Shown: piece after piece, positions 17,609 to 26,580 of the stretch
How positions within the stretch are numbered: position 1 is the first letter of the stretch
Layout: each line of letters starts with the position of its first letter
NCBI RefSeq assembly: GCF_002706795.1
Contig: NZ_CP017705.1
Location: 496,001-560,000 of the forward strand
DNA: 64,000 nucleotides
Origin: Brevibacillus laterosporus DSM 25
Lineage (GTDB): Bacteria > Bacillota > Bacilli > Brevibacillales > Brevibacillaceae
Reading direction: 5' to 3'
Notes under the pieces: generated by a model
Database searches by the model: none
Seen by the model: only the letters and a program-made list of their open reading frames with translations
Told to the model about the DNA's origin: nothing
Position numbers and translations under genes: made by a program

Positions 17609-18517
17609 TCAATCATCCTTTTTACATACAGGATTTGTAAAGTCATTTGTGGGTAGATATTTCTTTTCCGCTTCCTTCAGTTCATCCGCATGTTGCAGTC
17701 GGAATACATCGTCTAGCGTTGCCAAATTTTCTTCCACATGGATGAGGCTTTTCTCTTCAAAGATTTGTTTCGATGTTTGCTGCATGGCAACAATCGAAGA
17801 TCTTAAATTGTGGTTCGCCCATATGACCATACTCACACCCAGTTCTTCAAATTTGTCTACCGGTGTCGTGTAATATTTAGTCGGTACGATCACAACAGGA
17901 TGTCTGAACTCCCATTCTTTCATGAAGGCCTCAATTTCGGTAATATCTGCTCTTTTACTGTGAATCAGAATAGCGTCAGCTCCTGCTTGTCGATAAGCTT
18001 CTGCCCTTCGTAATGATTCTTCCAATCCCCATCCTGCAATGAAAGCCTCCACTCTTGCAACAACGACAAAATCCTCATCTGTTTGACTATCCTTCATCGC
18101 TTTAATCTTTCCGCAAAACTCGTCAATATTGGCAAGCGGCTGCATTTCACTTTTTATAAACGAATTGGTTTTCGGAAAAAGCTTATCTTCAATGCATACG
18201 CCCGCTACGCCCCTTTGCTCTAATTTTTTTACCAATCTTCTTGCATTATTGAAGTTCCCATAACCTGTATCGCCATCTAGCAAAATTGGTACAGAAGTTG
18301 CGTCACTCATAAACTCTAATACATCTAGCACTTGGGTCCAAGAGGCCTCATTGTTGTCCCTCACTCCCAAGGAAGCCGAAATGGTTAAGCCACTTGCCCA
18401 AATTCCTTTAAAGCCGCAATTCTCTGCAATTTTTCCTGATATTCCGTTATGTGCCTCCATTAAAAATTCAATTTCTGAGGAATGAATAAGATGCTTTAAT
18501 CGTGTTGTTTTTTTCAT
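17609..18517 (-). CDS. pepM: Phosphoenolpyruvate mutase
   Basis: Forms the C-P bond by rearranging phosphoenolpyruvate to phosphonopyruvate, the entry step to nearly all natural phosphonates. It is 302 aa in the isocitrate lyase/PEP mutase fold. The diagnostic motif [10 protein letters not shown] (110-119) matches the EDKxxxxxNS signature that separates PEP mutases from lyases. DGDTGYG at 81-87 binds Mg. The ATG at 18517 was chosen because GGAGG lies 5 nt upstream; an ATG four codons earlier overlaps that ribosome-binding site. It is the first gene of the four-gene operon. Confidence 0.95.
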   Translation of the reverse strand: MKKTTRLKHLIHSSEIEFLMEAHNGISGKIAENCGFKGIWASGLTISASLGVRDNNEASWTQVLDVLEFMSDATSVPILLDGDTGYGNFNNARRLVKKLEQRGVAGVCIEDKLFPKTNSFIKSEMQPLANIDEFCGKIKAMKDSQTDEDFVVVARVEAFIAGWGLEESLRRAEAYRQAGADAILIHSKRADITEIEAFMKEWEFRHPVVIVPTKYYTTPVDKFEELGVSMVIWANHNLRSSIVAMQQTSKQIFEEKSLIHVEENLATLDDVFRLQHADELKEAEKKYLPTNDFTNPVCKKDD

Positions 18518-18574
18518 ACGAACCTCCATCCCATTTGGAGTATCTTATTATTTTTTATCTTTATCTTATGAGTA

Positions 18575-18595
18575 ATTATAATCTGTGTGCGCACA
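18575..18595 (-). promoter_or_regulatory. Promoter and palindrome of the phosphonate operon
   Basis: On the minus strand a perfect TATAAT (plus coordinates 18575-18580) lies about 60 bp before the pepM start. Five bases upstream is the 10-bp palindrome TGTGCGCACA (18586-18595), in the spacer between -10 and -35. No good -35 hexamer is seen. A palindrome at this place could be an operator for a repressor, or an activator site that compensates for the weak -35. Confidence 0.45.
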
Positions 18596-18670
18596 TGTTT
18601 AGCTCAGAATTCATTCACGGTATTTTATTATGCTAGATAACCCCCCTTAAACTTATTGTATGATTACACA

Positions 18671-18720
18671 ACAAAAAACACCTTACCTAATCGCTATCTA
18701 CACGATTCAAGCAAGGTGCT
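18671..18720 (-). terminator. Terminator of the fakA-degV operon
   Basis: On the minus strand CACCTTGC pairs with GTAAGGTG, with an inner AATCG/CGATT stem, and runs into TTTTTTG. It lies about 50 bp after the degV stop. It separates that operon from the phosphonate promoter. Confidence 0.85.
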
Positions 18721-18771
18721 CCCTTATTCTTCTGGTTTGTTGTCCGTGAACGTTTGCTAAATGTTTTATCT

Positions 18772-19629
18772 CTACTCTTTTACCATAGCGCAGGCAATTC
18801 CACCTGGTCCAATGTGTGCTCCGATTACAGGACCAATTTCGGATATATAGGTTTCAATTACCTGAAATTCCTGGGTGACTCGCTCTTTTAATGCCTTCGC
18901 TTCTTCTAACGCATTTGCATGCATGATTGCTACCTTTACCCTCGCATCTGCAGCATAGGATTTTAGTTCGTCCATCATCCTAGCCACTGCTTTTTTATTG
19001 CCACGCACCTTGTCAAAAGCATACACAGCACCGTTTGCATCTAACGACAGGATAGGCTTAATGTTTAAAAGCGAACCAATAAATGCGGAAGCACGACCAA
19101 TTCGACCGCCTTTTTGCAGAAACTCCAGAGTGTCGATAATAAAGAAATTTTGCATTTGCCCAATCATCCGGTCCACTTCATCAAGAATTTGTTGTTTAGA
19201 GCGTCCTGCACGAGCCATTTTGGCAGCTTCAACAACAAGGAGTCCCTCAAACATAGCGCCCTTCTTAGAATCAATAATCGTCAAGTCCAATTCTTGTTCA
19301 AGCATACCCTTTCCAATAACAGCAGATTGGTACGTGCCCGATAACTGACTGGACAACAAAATAGCAATGATACACACATCCGCACCATGCTTATCACTAA
19401 TGTCCTGGAATTTTTGAGAGAACTCTACTGGTGATGGCTGAGATGTTCTTGGAAACACATCGGATGAGCGCAAGCGCTCAAAAAACTCGGTAGAACGCAT
19501 AGTGATCCCATCCAAAAAAGTTTCAGCACCAAAGCTCACCTTCAAAGGAACGATCTCAATACCTAACTCTGTAACCAGAGCCGGGTCAATATCTGACGCA
19601 CTATCCGTAACAATTACAATAGGTGACAA
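18772..19629 (-). CDS. DegV-family fatty-acid-binding protein (FakB-like)
   Basis: A 285-aa DegV protein. It opens PIVIVTDSASDIDPAL and contains FPRTSQPSPVEF, the usual DegV signatures around the bound fatty-acid carboxylate. Such proteins present a fatty acid to the kinase FakA to make acyl-phosphate for phospholipid synthesis. The gene lies 18 bp after fakA in the same operon, which supports the FakB role. The start is a TTG at 19627-19629 with GGAG 10 nt upstream. No ATG is available in this frame near the family's usual N-terminus. Its partner fakA is frameshifted in this sequence. Confidence 0.9.
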   Translation of the reverse strand: MSPIVIVTDSASDIDPALVTELGIEIVPLKVSFGAETFLDGITMRSTEFFERLRSSDVFPRTSQPSPVEFSQKFQDISDKHGADVCIIAILLSSQLSGTYQSAVIGKGMLEQELDLTIIDSKKGAMFEGLLVVEAAKMARAGRSKQQILDEVDRMIGQMQNFFIIDTLEFLQKGGRIGRASAFIGSLLNIKPILSLDANGAVYAFDKVRGNKKAVARMMDELKSYAADARVKVAIMHANALEEAKALKERVTQEFQVIETYISEIGPVIGAHIGPGGIACAMVKE

Positions 19630-19647
19630 CGTAACATTACTCCTCTC

Positions 19648-21380
19648 TTACTCAACAGCAAAAATGAAAGGATAAAGTGGTTGTCTACCAGAAAGGATCT
19701 CAACTTCCACATCCTCGAATGAATCCGCTAGCATTTCTTCTAGCAGGGCTCCCTGTTCTTCGGAAGCACCTTCACCATAGATAATTGTGACTAGCCCAGT
19801 CTCTTCATCTACCATTTCGTTCAAAAGCTCCTGAGCACTGGCCATCATGTCTGATTTTGCTGTAATGATGGTTCCCTCGTTAATTCCAATAAAGTCACCT
19901 TCTGCAATCTCGACATCCCCCATTTTGGTATCTCGAACCGCATGAGTAACCAGCCCTGTTTTTACTTGCTCCAGCGCTTTTGTCATCATTTCTTTATTGT
20001 TCTCTAAATCTTCTCCGCCATTAAATGCTACCAACGCTGCCATCCCTTGTGGCACACTCTTCGTCGGGATAACTGCCACAGGTACACTTGCCAGAACAGC
20101 CGCCTGTTGTGCAGCCATGATGATGTTTTTGTTGTTTGGTAAGATAATTATTTTTTCGGCGTGAAGTTCTTCAATAGCTTTGATGAAGTCTTCCGTACTT
20201 GGATTCATGGTTTGTCCACCTTGTACCACTACTTGAACTCCTAAGCTTTGGAAAATCTCCACGATTCCGTCCCCTGCCGCTACCGCAATAATACCATAAG
20301 GTACTGGGGCCGCTTTCTCTTCTATAGCTGCCACAGGTGTTCGTGCAACATGTGCTTCCTCAGGAGTGGCGTCAGCTATTTCTTCACGCAAGATATTAGA
20401 ATGCTGTTCACGCATGTTATCAATTTTAATTCGATGTAGGGAACCGAATTGCTGTGCATAATTAAGCACATTTCCTGGGTGTTCAGCGTGGATATGTACT
20501 TTCACAACATCCTCATCAGATACAACTAGCAATGAATCTCCCATTGTATCTAATTGGGTACGGAATGTTGTTTCAACAAAAGGCTTTTTATTCGCTTCTG
20601 TGCTTCCAGTCAGATACACCATGAACTCGGTGCAATATCCATACAGAATGTCTTCTGTTTTTAATTGAGATTGAGCGCTATGCTTCTCTTCTACAAGATC
20701 ATTCATATTCTGTATCGTAGTAGTTTCACCAGGCATCTGTTTTTGCTCAACAGCCTTTTCGCCATGTAGAGAACGAACAAAGCCCTCATAGATGTAAACT
20801 AATCCTTGTCCACCGGAATCAACAACGCCTACCTCTTTTAATACAGGCAGATATTCAGGGGTTTGACTTAATGTAAGCTTTGCCTGTTCAAAGGTTTTGT
20901 CCATCACAGTGAGGATGTCATCTGTCGTGCGAGAGATTTTAACAGCCATTTCAGCAGCTTCACGTGCTACGCTACGGTAAGAACAGTACCCTCAACCGGT
21001 TTCATTACCGCTTGATATGCTGTATCCACACCCATTTTTAATGCATCTGCAAACGTGCGAGCATCGATGGATTCCTTACCTGCTACCACCTTGCTAAATC
21101 CACGGAATAATTGAGACAAAATAACGCCTGAATTTCCGCGGGCTCCCATTAAAAGTCCTTTTGCCAACGCCTGAGCTGAATTACCGATGTGTGCAGACTC
21201 TTTACGGGAAAGCTCTTCTACACCAGCTGTAAACGTAAGATTCATATTTGTACCTGTATCGCCATCTGGAACAGGGAACACGTTTAAAGCATCTACTATT
21301 TTGTAGTTCGTATGCAGGTTATTGGCGCCTAGATAAACCATCTGACTAAATTGCACGCCATCAAGACGCTTTTGTACCAC
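19648..21380 (-). pseudogene. fakA: Fatty-acid kinase FakA (YloV), frameshifted
   Basis: FakA has an N-terminal DhaL-type kinase domain and a C-terminal DegV-like part, about 550 aa in all. Here the gene is in two frames. The 5' part (20967-21380) has the ATP/Mg motif NVFPVPDGDTGTNM and GLLMGARGNSGV, then stops after GTVLTVA. The 3' part (to 19648) resumes with REAAEMAVKISRTTDD, fitting the family exactly. The break is a tandem GTAGC duplication at 20966-20975. Removing one copy restores the reading Thr-Val-Ala-Arg-Glu-Ala-Ala. No ribosome-binding site precedes the internal ATG at 20949. The DhaL domain is therefore cut. Either a real mutation or an assembly error is possible. Confidence 0.85.
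20966..20975. repeat. 5-bp tandem duplication inside fakA
   Basis: The plus strand reads GCTACGCTAC, two copies of GCTAC (GTAGC on the coding strand). One copy is superfluous for the fakA frame. Confidence 0.85.
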
Positions 21381-21392
21381 TACATTTCCTCC

Positions 21393-21758
21393 TTACAGTT
21401 CACGGTCTGTTCTGACCCCTTGGACATATATATTAATCGCCGATACCTCGACTCCTAGCGTTTGCTCGAGTGTATATCGCACACGGCTCTGCACATTGCC
21501 AGCCACTTCAGAAATCTTTGTACCATAGCTTACAATAATATGCAAATCTAAGCTAACCTCGTTATTCTCATTGCGAACAACGACGCCTTTACTCAAATTA
21601 TCCTTTTTTAGAAGTTCAGCAATACCGTCCTTTAACGCTTTACGGGAAGCCATGCCCACTAGACCAAATACTTCCATGGCAGCTCCACCAGCAATGCGAG
21701 CAATTACTTCCTCGCTAACGTCAATTTTTCCAAGAGATGTATTCATTTCAACTGGCAT
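21393..21758 (-). CDS. yloU: Asp23/YloU-family protein
   Basis: A 121-aa Asp23-family protein. The pattern GKIDVSEEVIARIAGGAAMEVFGLVGM followed by a central domain and YTLEQTLGVEVSAINIYVQGV is typical of YloU. These proteins are linked to cell-envelope stress and often sit upstream of fakA, as here (13 bp before fakA). It is divergent from rpmB, as in B. subtilis. AAGGAGG lies just before the ATG. The biochemical role is unknown. Confidence 0.92.
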   Translation of the reverse strand: MPVEMNTSLGKIDVSEEVIARIAGGAAMEVFGLVGMASRKALKDGIAELLKKDNLSKGVVVRNENNEVSLDLHIIVSYGTKISEVAGNVQSRVRYTLEQTLGVEVSAINIYVQGVRTDREL

Positions 21759-21901
21759 TCAAGGTTCCTCCTTTTACAAAAGACCAATCCGTATAATGGT
21801 ATATCTTGTACTTCACCCCATTCTACTATAAGTAAAGTGTGATTTGAAGGTTTTTTCATTTGTCGAAATAGCCACAGGGAATTTCCTGTCAAGTATTGCA
21901 A

Positions 21902-21927
21902 TTGACAGCTTGCTATGATACTATGAT
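21902..21927 (+). promoter_or_regulatory. Possible rpmB promoter
   Basis: A perfect TTGACA (21902-21907) precedes TATGAT at 21922-21927. The 14-nt spacing is shorter than optimal, and a second TATGAT at 21914 is closer still. A promoter is expected in this divergent gap, but the exact -10 is uncertain. Confidence 0.4.
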
Positions 21928-21987
21928 TCAAGCTGTTCTTATGCCCGTATTGGGCTTGTTTAATAGCTTCAAGGGAGGTGGATGTAA

Positions 21988-22176
21988 ATGTCACGTAAAT
22001 GTTTTGTTACTGGAAAAACAGCGAAAGCTGGTAATGCGCGTTCTCACTCTATGCGTGCTAGCCGCCGTACTTGGGGTGTTAACGTTCAAAAAGTGCGCAT
22101 CCTTGTTAACGGGAAACCAAAACGCGTTTATGTAAGCACTAGAGCTTTGAAATCTGGTCTTGTAACTCGCGTATAA
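21988..22176 (+). CDS. rpmB: 50S ribosomal protein L28
   Basis: A 62-aa basic ribosomal protein, opening [20 protein letters not shown] and ending [11 protein letters not shown], the normal L28 length and pattern. GGGAGGTGGATG precedes the ATG. It is transcribed alone, divergent from yloU, and followed by a strong terminator. It has one Cys (C5) and no CxxC zinc ribbon, so it is of the zinc-free type. Confidence 0.97.
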   Translation: MSRKCFVTGKTAKAGNARSHSMRASRRTWGVNVQKVRILVNGKPKRVYVSTRALKSGLVTRV

Positions 22177-22285
22177 CTCAGCATAAGCTGAGCTAGAAGC
22201 GAATCAGTTCTTTGGTTCGTCATAGAAATGGGTCTGTCTAGTCTTTGACTGGATAGGACAACGTTGCACTTACATGGAACATGTA

Positions 22286-22318
22286 AAAAAAGCACCTTTC
22301 TTGGGTGCTTTTTTTATT
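22286..22318 (+). terminator. rpmB terminator
   Basis: AAAAGCACC pairs with GGGTGCTTTT across a six-base loop and is followed by TTTTTTT. Confidence 0.9.
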
Positions 22319-22361
22319 TACTATTATTATCCCCTAATATGGGACTCATCATAAATACCAA

Positions 22362-22395
22362 GGCATTCACCTTCCATAACTACAGGGTGAATGCC
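22362..22395 (-). terminator. Hairpin after spoVM
   Basis: GGCATTCACC (22362-22371) pairs with GGTGAATGCC (22386-22395) across a loop of about 14 nt. It lies 60 bp after the spoVM stop on that strand. The following tract is only moderately T-rich, so terminator strength is uncertain. Confidence 0.5.
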
Positions 22396-22455
22396 GGTTT
22401 AAAATGCTGATGGGCAATCGAATGTCGCCTCTCATCTGAGCCACATCCTCAGCGT

Positions 22456-22542
22456 TTACTTGGCTTTCTTATTGAAAGCTTCAATCATGGCGCGAACCAT
22501 ACCACCTAGAATTTTCGGCAACTTGATCGTATAGAAACGCAT
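22456..22542 (-). CDS. spoVM: Stage V sporulation protein M
   Basis: A 28-codon gene encoding the amphipathic helix that marks the convex forespore membrane and anchors the coat basement protein SpoIVA. The product MRFYTIKLPKILGGMVRAMI plus eight more residues lines up with B. subtilis SpoVM (26 aa) and keeps the helix-shaping proline at position 9. AAGGAGGGGTC lies directly upstream. Its place between thiN and rpmB matches B. subtilis. It is normally expressed in the mother cell. Confidence 0.95.
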   Translation of the reverse strand: MRFYTIKLPKILGGMVRAMIEAFNKKAK

Positions 22543-22565
22543 TTTGACCCCTCCTTACTCCGGAA

Positions 22566-22742
22566 TTACTTGTGATGAAATAAAAACCAGCCTGCTGCTA
22601 TGAGTGCTGTTCCCAAAATGGCATACCACACCCAGAGGGGCATCGTATTCAAAATGAGGATAAGTCCACCCACTCCAAAAATGACTCCGAGAACGCGCTT
22701 GATTGCCATCCCCTGCTTCACGTGAAACGAGCGAAAACTCAT
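22566..22742 (-). CDS. Small two-helix membrane protein
   Basis: About 58 aa. Two hydrophobic stretches, VLGVIFGVGGLILILNTM and WVWYAILGTALIAAGWFLF, form a likely helical hairpin, ending in FHHK. The ATG at 22742 was chosen because a GGGGGG run lies about 10 nt upstream; a shorter form from an internal ATG (MAIKR) is possible. It sits 24 bp before spoVM on the same strand and may be co-transcribed with it. No function is recognised. Confidence 0.65.
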   Translation of the reverse strand: MSFRSFHVKQGMAIKRVLGVIFGVGGLILILNTMPLWVWYAILGTALIAAGWFLFHHK

Positions 22743-22966
22743 ACCAGGTCGCACCCCCCTTAGGCTTAATCCGTAACAAAGCTATTACATACATATTCCG
22801 AAGAGGGTCAAACATATGTCCAGTATGCCGGGGAAAAATAGAAAAACTTCATCACGTAAGAATAATACCTACCTACCTGATATTTATATGCGCCCATATT
22901 TCATTTGTTGCTAGTTTTTCTAGAAAAATCGTAGCAGTATGTAGAAACAGGACTTGTGCAAAGCGC

Positions 22967-23683
22967 TTACCGATCTCTAGCCGCAATTACAAATAAATCC
23001 CCTGATGCACGTTCTATTTTGCCATATTCATTTGCCCATTCATTACTAACGCCAATAGAGGAACCAAATGGAATAGTTGCATCCGTCAATGGATAGGCAA
23101 AGCCTGTTAGATTGATGCCGGTCACCTCAAGGGAAGCTGGCACTAAAGACAGAAACTCACCGGAGTGTCCGCGAAGATTTACGCTTGGAAAATGATCCGA
23201 TAACAGCATGACACGATTGTGCCGATTTACAATCTCCATCCAGACACCTTCGAGATGAGCCTTTTTTAACAGGGACAAATTTGCGAGCGAATGATCTAAT
23301 CTACTACCTACCGCCCCGTACATTACGATTTTGAAGCGATGAGCTGGATATAAATGCACAACACCGTCTTCGCTATCTAGTGTAGAACCTAGATCACGTA
23401 AATGTTCTCGTGCAGCCTCCACAGCGATCTCTACGGCAATTTCTGTGTCAGTGGCATTCTTCATGGCTGAGAACTTTTTAATAGCAATACCCGCTTCCTG
23501 AAGCAGTCTAAGCCCCTCTTCCTGAATGGTATCGAAATCCCCCACGGCAATATGTGGAATCATCCCTCCTTCTAGTAAAGCAATCGCTCCCCCATCCACT
23601 CCAATTAATAAGTCCTCTCTCTCCATCTGCGGAAGCATATCAAGATCTCCGCCTGTGCAAATATGTATAGTAAAATCAATCAT
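22967..23683 (-). CDS. thiN: Thiamine pyrophosphokinase
   Basis: Transfers pyrophosphate from ATP to thiamine to give thiamine diphosphate. At 238 aa it is slightly longer than most. The catalytic domain shows LLIGVDGGAIALLEGG, HIAVGDFDTI (Asp cluster), NATDTEIAVEIAV and GAVGSRLDHSLANL, the standard thiamine pyrophosphokinase motifs. The thiamine-binding C-terminal domain ends GDLFVIAARDR. It is in the same place as B. subtilis thiN (yloS). In this genome the ABC transporter island separates it from rpe. Confidence 0.95.
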   Translation of the reverse strand: MIDFTIHICTGGDLDMLPQMEREDLLIGVDGGAIALLEGGMIPHIAVGDFDTIQEEGLRLLQEAGIAIKKFSAMKNATDTEIAVEIAVEAAREHLRDLGSTLDSEDGVVHLYPAHRFKIVMYGAVGSRLDHSLANLSLLKKAHLEGVWMEIVNRHNRVMLLSDHFPSVNLRGHSGEFLSLVPASLEVTGINLTGFAYPLTDATIPFGSSIGVSNEWANEYGKIERASGDLFVIAARDR

Positions 23684-23833
23684 TATTTTTACATCCCTTT
23701 CTCTAGTAGGTGCCTCTTAGTCGTTTTTTCATATCAAACTTGTTTTTAGCTATTTTAGTAAGCTACTCTATATTGTACGGTCGCTACTAGGGGAAGTAAA
23801 CGCAAGTCTGGTATAAAACAATCGAAAAAAACA

Positions 23834-23882
23834 AAAAAACCTCTTGCCTATTCTTTTAAGAAGAAATAGACAGAGGTTTATT
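23834..23882. terminator. Terminator of the amino-acid ABC operon
   Basis: AAACCTCT pairs with AGAGGTTT, with an inner CCTATT/AATAGA stem. T tracts lie on both strands, the longer being on the minus strand after the ABC operon. Confidence 0.75.
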
Positions 23883-23946
23883 TTACTTTCTTTTTAAACG
23901 TAAAGTACGAATAGAATATTGAGTAGATTGCTCTTATCTTGCCCCA

Positions 23947-24669
23947 CTATAATACTTTTTCCAAAAACTGACGGGCACGTTCACTTGTGGGGTGCGTAAA
24001 AAACTCCTGTGGGGGAGCATCCTCTACCAGCAGGCCGCCATCCAAAAACAGTACGCGATCTGCCACTTCCCGAGCAAAGCCCATCTCATGTGTAACAATC
24101 GCCATTGTCATACCAGAATGCGCTAAGCTTTTCATAACCTCCAAGACTTCTTTTACCATCTCTGGATCAAGGGCAGATGTAGGTTCATCAAATAGCATAA
24201 TCTCTGGTTCCATCGCTAAGGCCCGTGCAATCGCTACACGTTGCTTTTGCCCACCAGATAAGCTACTTGGATAGACACCTGCCTTATCGGATAGTCCAAC
24301 GCGCTCCAAAAGCTCCATTCCCTTTTTCTCCGCAACCGCCTTGGTCATTCGTTTTACCTTGATTGGTGCATACGTCAGGTTTTGTAATACAGTCATATGA
24401 GGAAATAAATGAAAATGCTGGAATACCATTCCCACTTTCTGCCGAATGACATTAATGTTCCCCTTAGAATTGGTAATATCTACCCCGTTGATCATTACTT
24501 GTCCCTTTGTCGGCTCTTCTAGCATATTCATGCAACGTAAGAACGTAGATTTTCCCGAACCCGATGGCCCAATAATAGCCACTACGTCTCCTTTTTTAAT
24601 AGTGGTACTGATTCCTTTCAGAACCTCCAATTTGCCGTACGCTTTATGCAAATTCTCAATTTTAACCAT
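23947..24669 (-). CDS. Polar amino-acid ABC transporter, ATP-binding protein
   Basis: A 240-aa ATPase of the polar amino-acid uptake family. Walker A is GPSGSGKST, the Q-loop is [10 protein letters not shown], the signature is [15 protein letters not shown] and Walker B is [12 protein letters not shown], followed by VTHEM. It would energise uptake through the permease encoded just upstream, whose stop it overlaps by 8 bp. It is the third gene of a binding protein-permease-ATPase operon. The best resemblance is to the arginine (ArtPQR) or glutamine systems of Bacillus; the substrate is not certain. Confidence 0.93.
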   Translation of the reverse strand: MVKIENLHKAYGKLEVLKGISTTIKKGDVVAIIGPSGSGKSTFLRCMNMLEEPTKGQVMINGVDITNSKGNINVIRQKVGMVFQHFHLFPHMTVLQNLTYAPIKVKRMTKAVAEKKGMELLERVGLSDKAGVYPSSLSGGQKQRVAIARALAMEPEIMLFDEPTSALDPEMVKEVLEVMKSLAHSGMTMAIVTHEMGFAREVADRVLFLDGGLLVEDAPPQEFFTHPTSERARQFLEKVL

Positions 24670-25333
24670 TACGACGCAGCCTCCGTTCCAGCCATGTAGA
24701 CAGTAGCGTTAAAATCATGACCAAAATATAATACTGTAAGCCTGCAAACACCAAAGGCTCAAAGTAAATATACAATTGCCCCTTAACCACATCAGCACGG
24801 CGCAAAATCTCTGCCACTCCAATAACTGATACTAATGAAGAATCCTTTAGTAAGGTAATAAATTCATTCATGATGGCAGGTAAAATATTACGAATCGCCT
24901 GAGGGAAAATAATATCCTTCATCATGCGAGAGTATGGAACCCCCAATGCTTTGGCCGCTTCCCACTGCCCCTTGTCTACAGCCAAAATTCCAGCACGCAT
25001 GGTCTCTGACAAATAGGCTGCAGAGTTCAAGCTAAAAGCGAGAACGCCAGCAAATAAGGCTGGGATTTGATAATCCGTTAATTGCGGAATTGCATAATAA
25101 ATTAATAAAAGCTGTACTAGTAAAGGTGTACCGCGAAAAATGCTTGTATAAAAAGCAGCAAATACCTGTAAAAATTTGCTATTAGATATTTTACATAAGG
25201 TTAAGATTGTTCCTAGAATAAATCCGAAAAAAACGGATAATACCGTAAACTGTAAGGTAATCCCCATACCCTCCAGCATGTAGGGAATATGTGGTGTAAG
25301 CAATGAAAAATCTATTGGTACGGTAGTATTCAT
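24662..25333 (-). CDS. Polar amino-acid ABC transporter, permease
   Basis: A 223-aa membrane subunit with about five helices. The HisM/ArtQ-type motif [20 protein letters not shown] precedes AKALG, and the coupling helix ends [27 protein letters not shown] near residues 89-103 is also characteristic. The gene is 56 bp downstream of the binding-protein gene and overlaps the ATPase gene. A single permease gene implies a homodimeric pore. Confidence 0.92.
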   Translation of the reverse strand: MNTTVPIDFSLLTPHIPYMLEGMGITLQFTVLSVFFGFILGTILTLCKISNSKFLQVFAAFYTSIFRGTPLLVQLLLIYYAIPQLTDYQIPALFAGVLAFSLNSAAYLSETMRAGILAVDKGQWEAAKALGVPYSRMMKDIIFPQAIRNILPAIMNEFITLLKDSSLVSVIGVAEILRRADVVKGQLYIYFEPLVFAGLQYYILVMILTLLSTWLERRLRRNG

Positions 25334-25389
25334 GTCTTGTGTTCACCTCTGCTTCATCATCTTTGCCCTGTAAAAAAAGCAGACTGGGA

Positions 25390-26202
25390 TTATTGTCCCA
25401 GCCATTTTTTAATCAGTTTGTCCATTTCACCGTTTTCTTCCATTTTTTTCAAGATTTCATTAAACTTTTCCACATGTTCTGATCCTTTTGGGAAAGCAAT
25501 CGCATAACCTTCTGTATTATTAGTTGTCATAACTGTTGATTGTAAAGTGGGGTTTTTTTCCAGGAATCCTTGTGCGATGGTATTTTCCACAACAGCTGCC
25601 GCAGATCGTCCCGTAATAACCTCTTGAATGATTTCCCCCATTTTATTTAAGGAAACCACCTCAACACCACTAACCTCTTTAGCAATCACTTGAGCAGCCT
25701 TTTCTTGCATGGACCCAATTTGAGCGGCTACCCGTTTGCCTGCTAATTGTTCTGGCTTGGTAATTGGCGAGTCTTTTTTACTCACTAATGTATTTTTTGC
25801 TTCATAATAATTAGTAGAGAAATCTACATTCTTCTTACGTTCAGGGGAAGTGGACATACCCGCCATTACGAAGTCTGCTCGTTTTGATTGAAGAGCAGGA
25901 ACCAAGCCATTAAAATCTGTATCCACTACTTTTAATTCATATCCAAGTTCCTTTGCAATGTAGGTAGCAATATCGATGTCCATTCCCACAATCTGATCAT
26001 TACCATCCTTTGTTTCATGGAATTCATAAGGATAGTAATCAGCTGACGTGAACATCGTTAAGGTTTTAGCTGCTGTTTTATCTGTGTTTCCAGCAGTTGT
26101 ATTTCCATTGTCCTGACTAGCAGAACCACAACCTGTTAATAAGGAAACAGATAATAAAGTTGATAAAGCAAGTGCTGCAAATGTTTTTATAGGTTTTCTC
26201 AT
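25390..26202 (-). CDS. Polar amino-acid ABC transporter, substrate-binding lipoprotein
   Basis: A 270-aa family-3 solute-binding lipoprotein. The signal peptide ends with lipobox LLTGC at about residues 21-25. The mature part shows FTSADYYPYEF, VGMDIDIATYIAKELGYEL, DFNGLVPALQSKRADFVMAGM and the ending KLIKKWLGQ. The pattern is close to B. subtilis ArtP, which binds arginine, but this is not proof of substrate. It is the first gene of the operon. No T-box or known amino-acid riboswitch was recognised upstream. Confidence 0.92.
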   Translation of the reverse strand: MRKPIKTFAALALSTLLSVSLLTGCGSASQDNGNTTAGNTDKTAAKTLTMFTSADYYPYEFHETKDGNDQIVGMDIDIATYIAKELGYELKVVDTDFNGLVPALQSKRADFVMAGMSTSPERKKNVDFSTNYYEAKNTLVSKKDSPITKPEQLAGKRVAAQIGSMQEKAAQVIAKEVSGVEVVSLNKMGEIIQEVITGRSAAAVVENTIAQGFLEKNPTLQSTVMTTNNTEGYAIAFPKGSEHVEKFNEILKKMEENGEMDKLIKKWLGQ

Positions 26203-26481
26203 GATAATACCCTCCAGTATGAAACACCGATGATCTACGATGTATATAATCCAAATTATTTACGAAACACTGAAAACTTATATTTATAATACCACATGTA
26301 TAAAAATAAGAAAGTAAAATTTAATAATATTTTTTTGTATTTTATAAAGTAAAGTATTTATCTGATCATGATTCTTCTATGTACTAGCTTCATTTCTAAC
26401 AAAATCTTTGTATAGTGTGCGATCAAAACTGATCATCTATTCACATATACTCGCCTTTATAACCTCGTGAGTAGCACCTTT

Positions 26482-26580
26482 TATGCATTTTTTTGTTTTT
26501 TATGCATTATTTATGCATAAATAACTGTTCTTTATAAAATTGCTACATAAAAATAGTAGCTATTATGCATGTAAAAATAA
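26482..26580. repeat. Four dispersed TATGCAT copies
   Basis: TATGCAT occurs at 26482-26488, 26501-26507, 26512-26518 and 26574-26580. Each contains the palindrome ATGCAT. The region is very AT-rich, so chance contributes, but four copies in 100 bp is notable. They may be regulator sites for the ABC operon. Confidence 0.35.

Noticed and set aside
20949-20967. Independent start for the 3' half of fakA
   Set aside because: No Shine-Dalgarno sequence before the ATG at 20949, and coding similarity continues upstream of it. The two frames are one broken gene.
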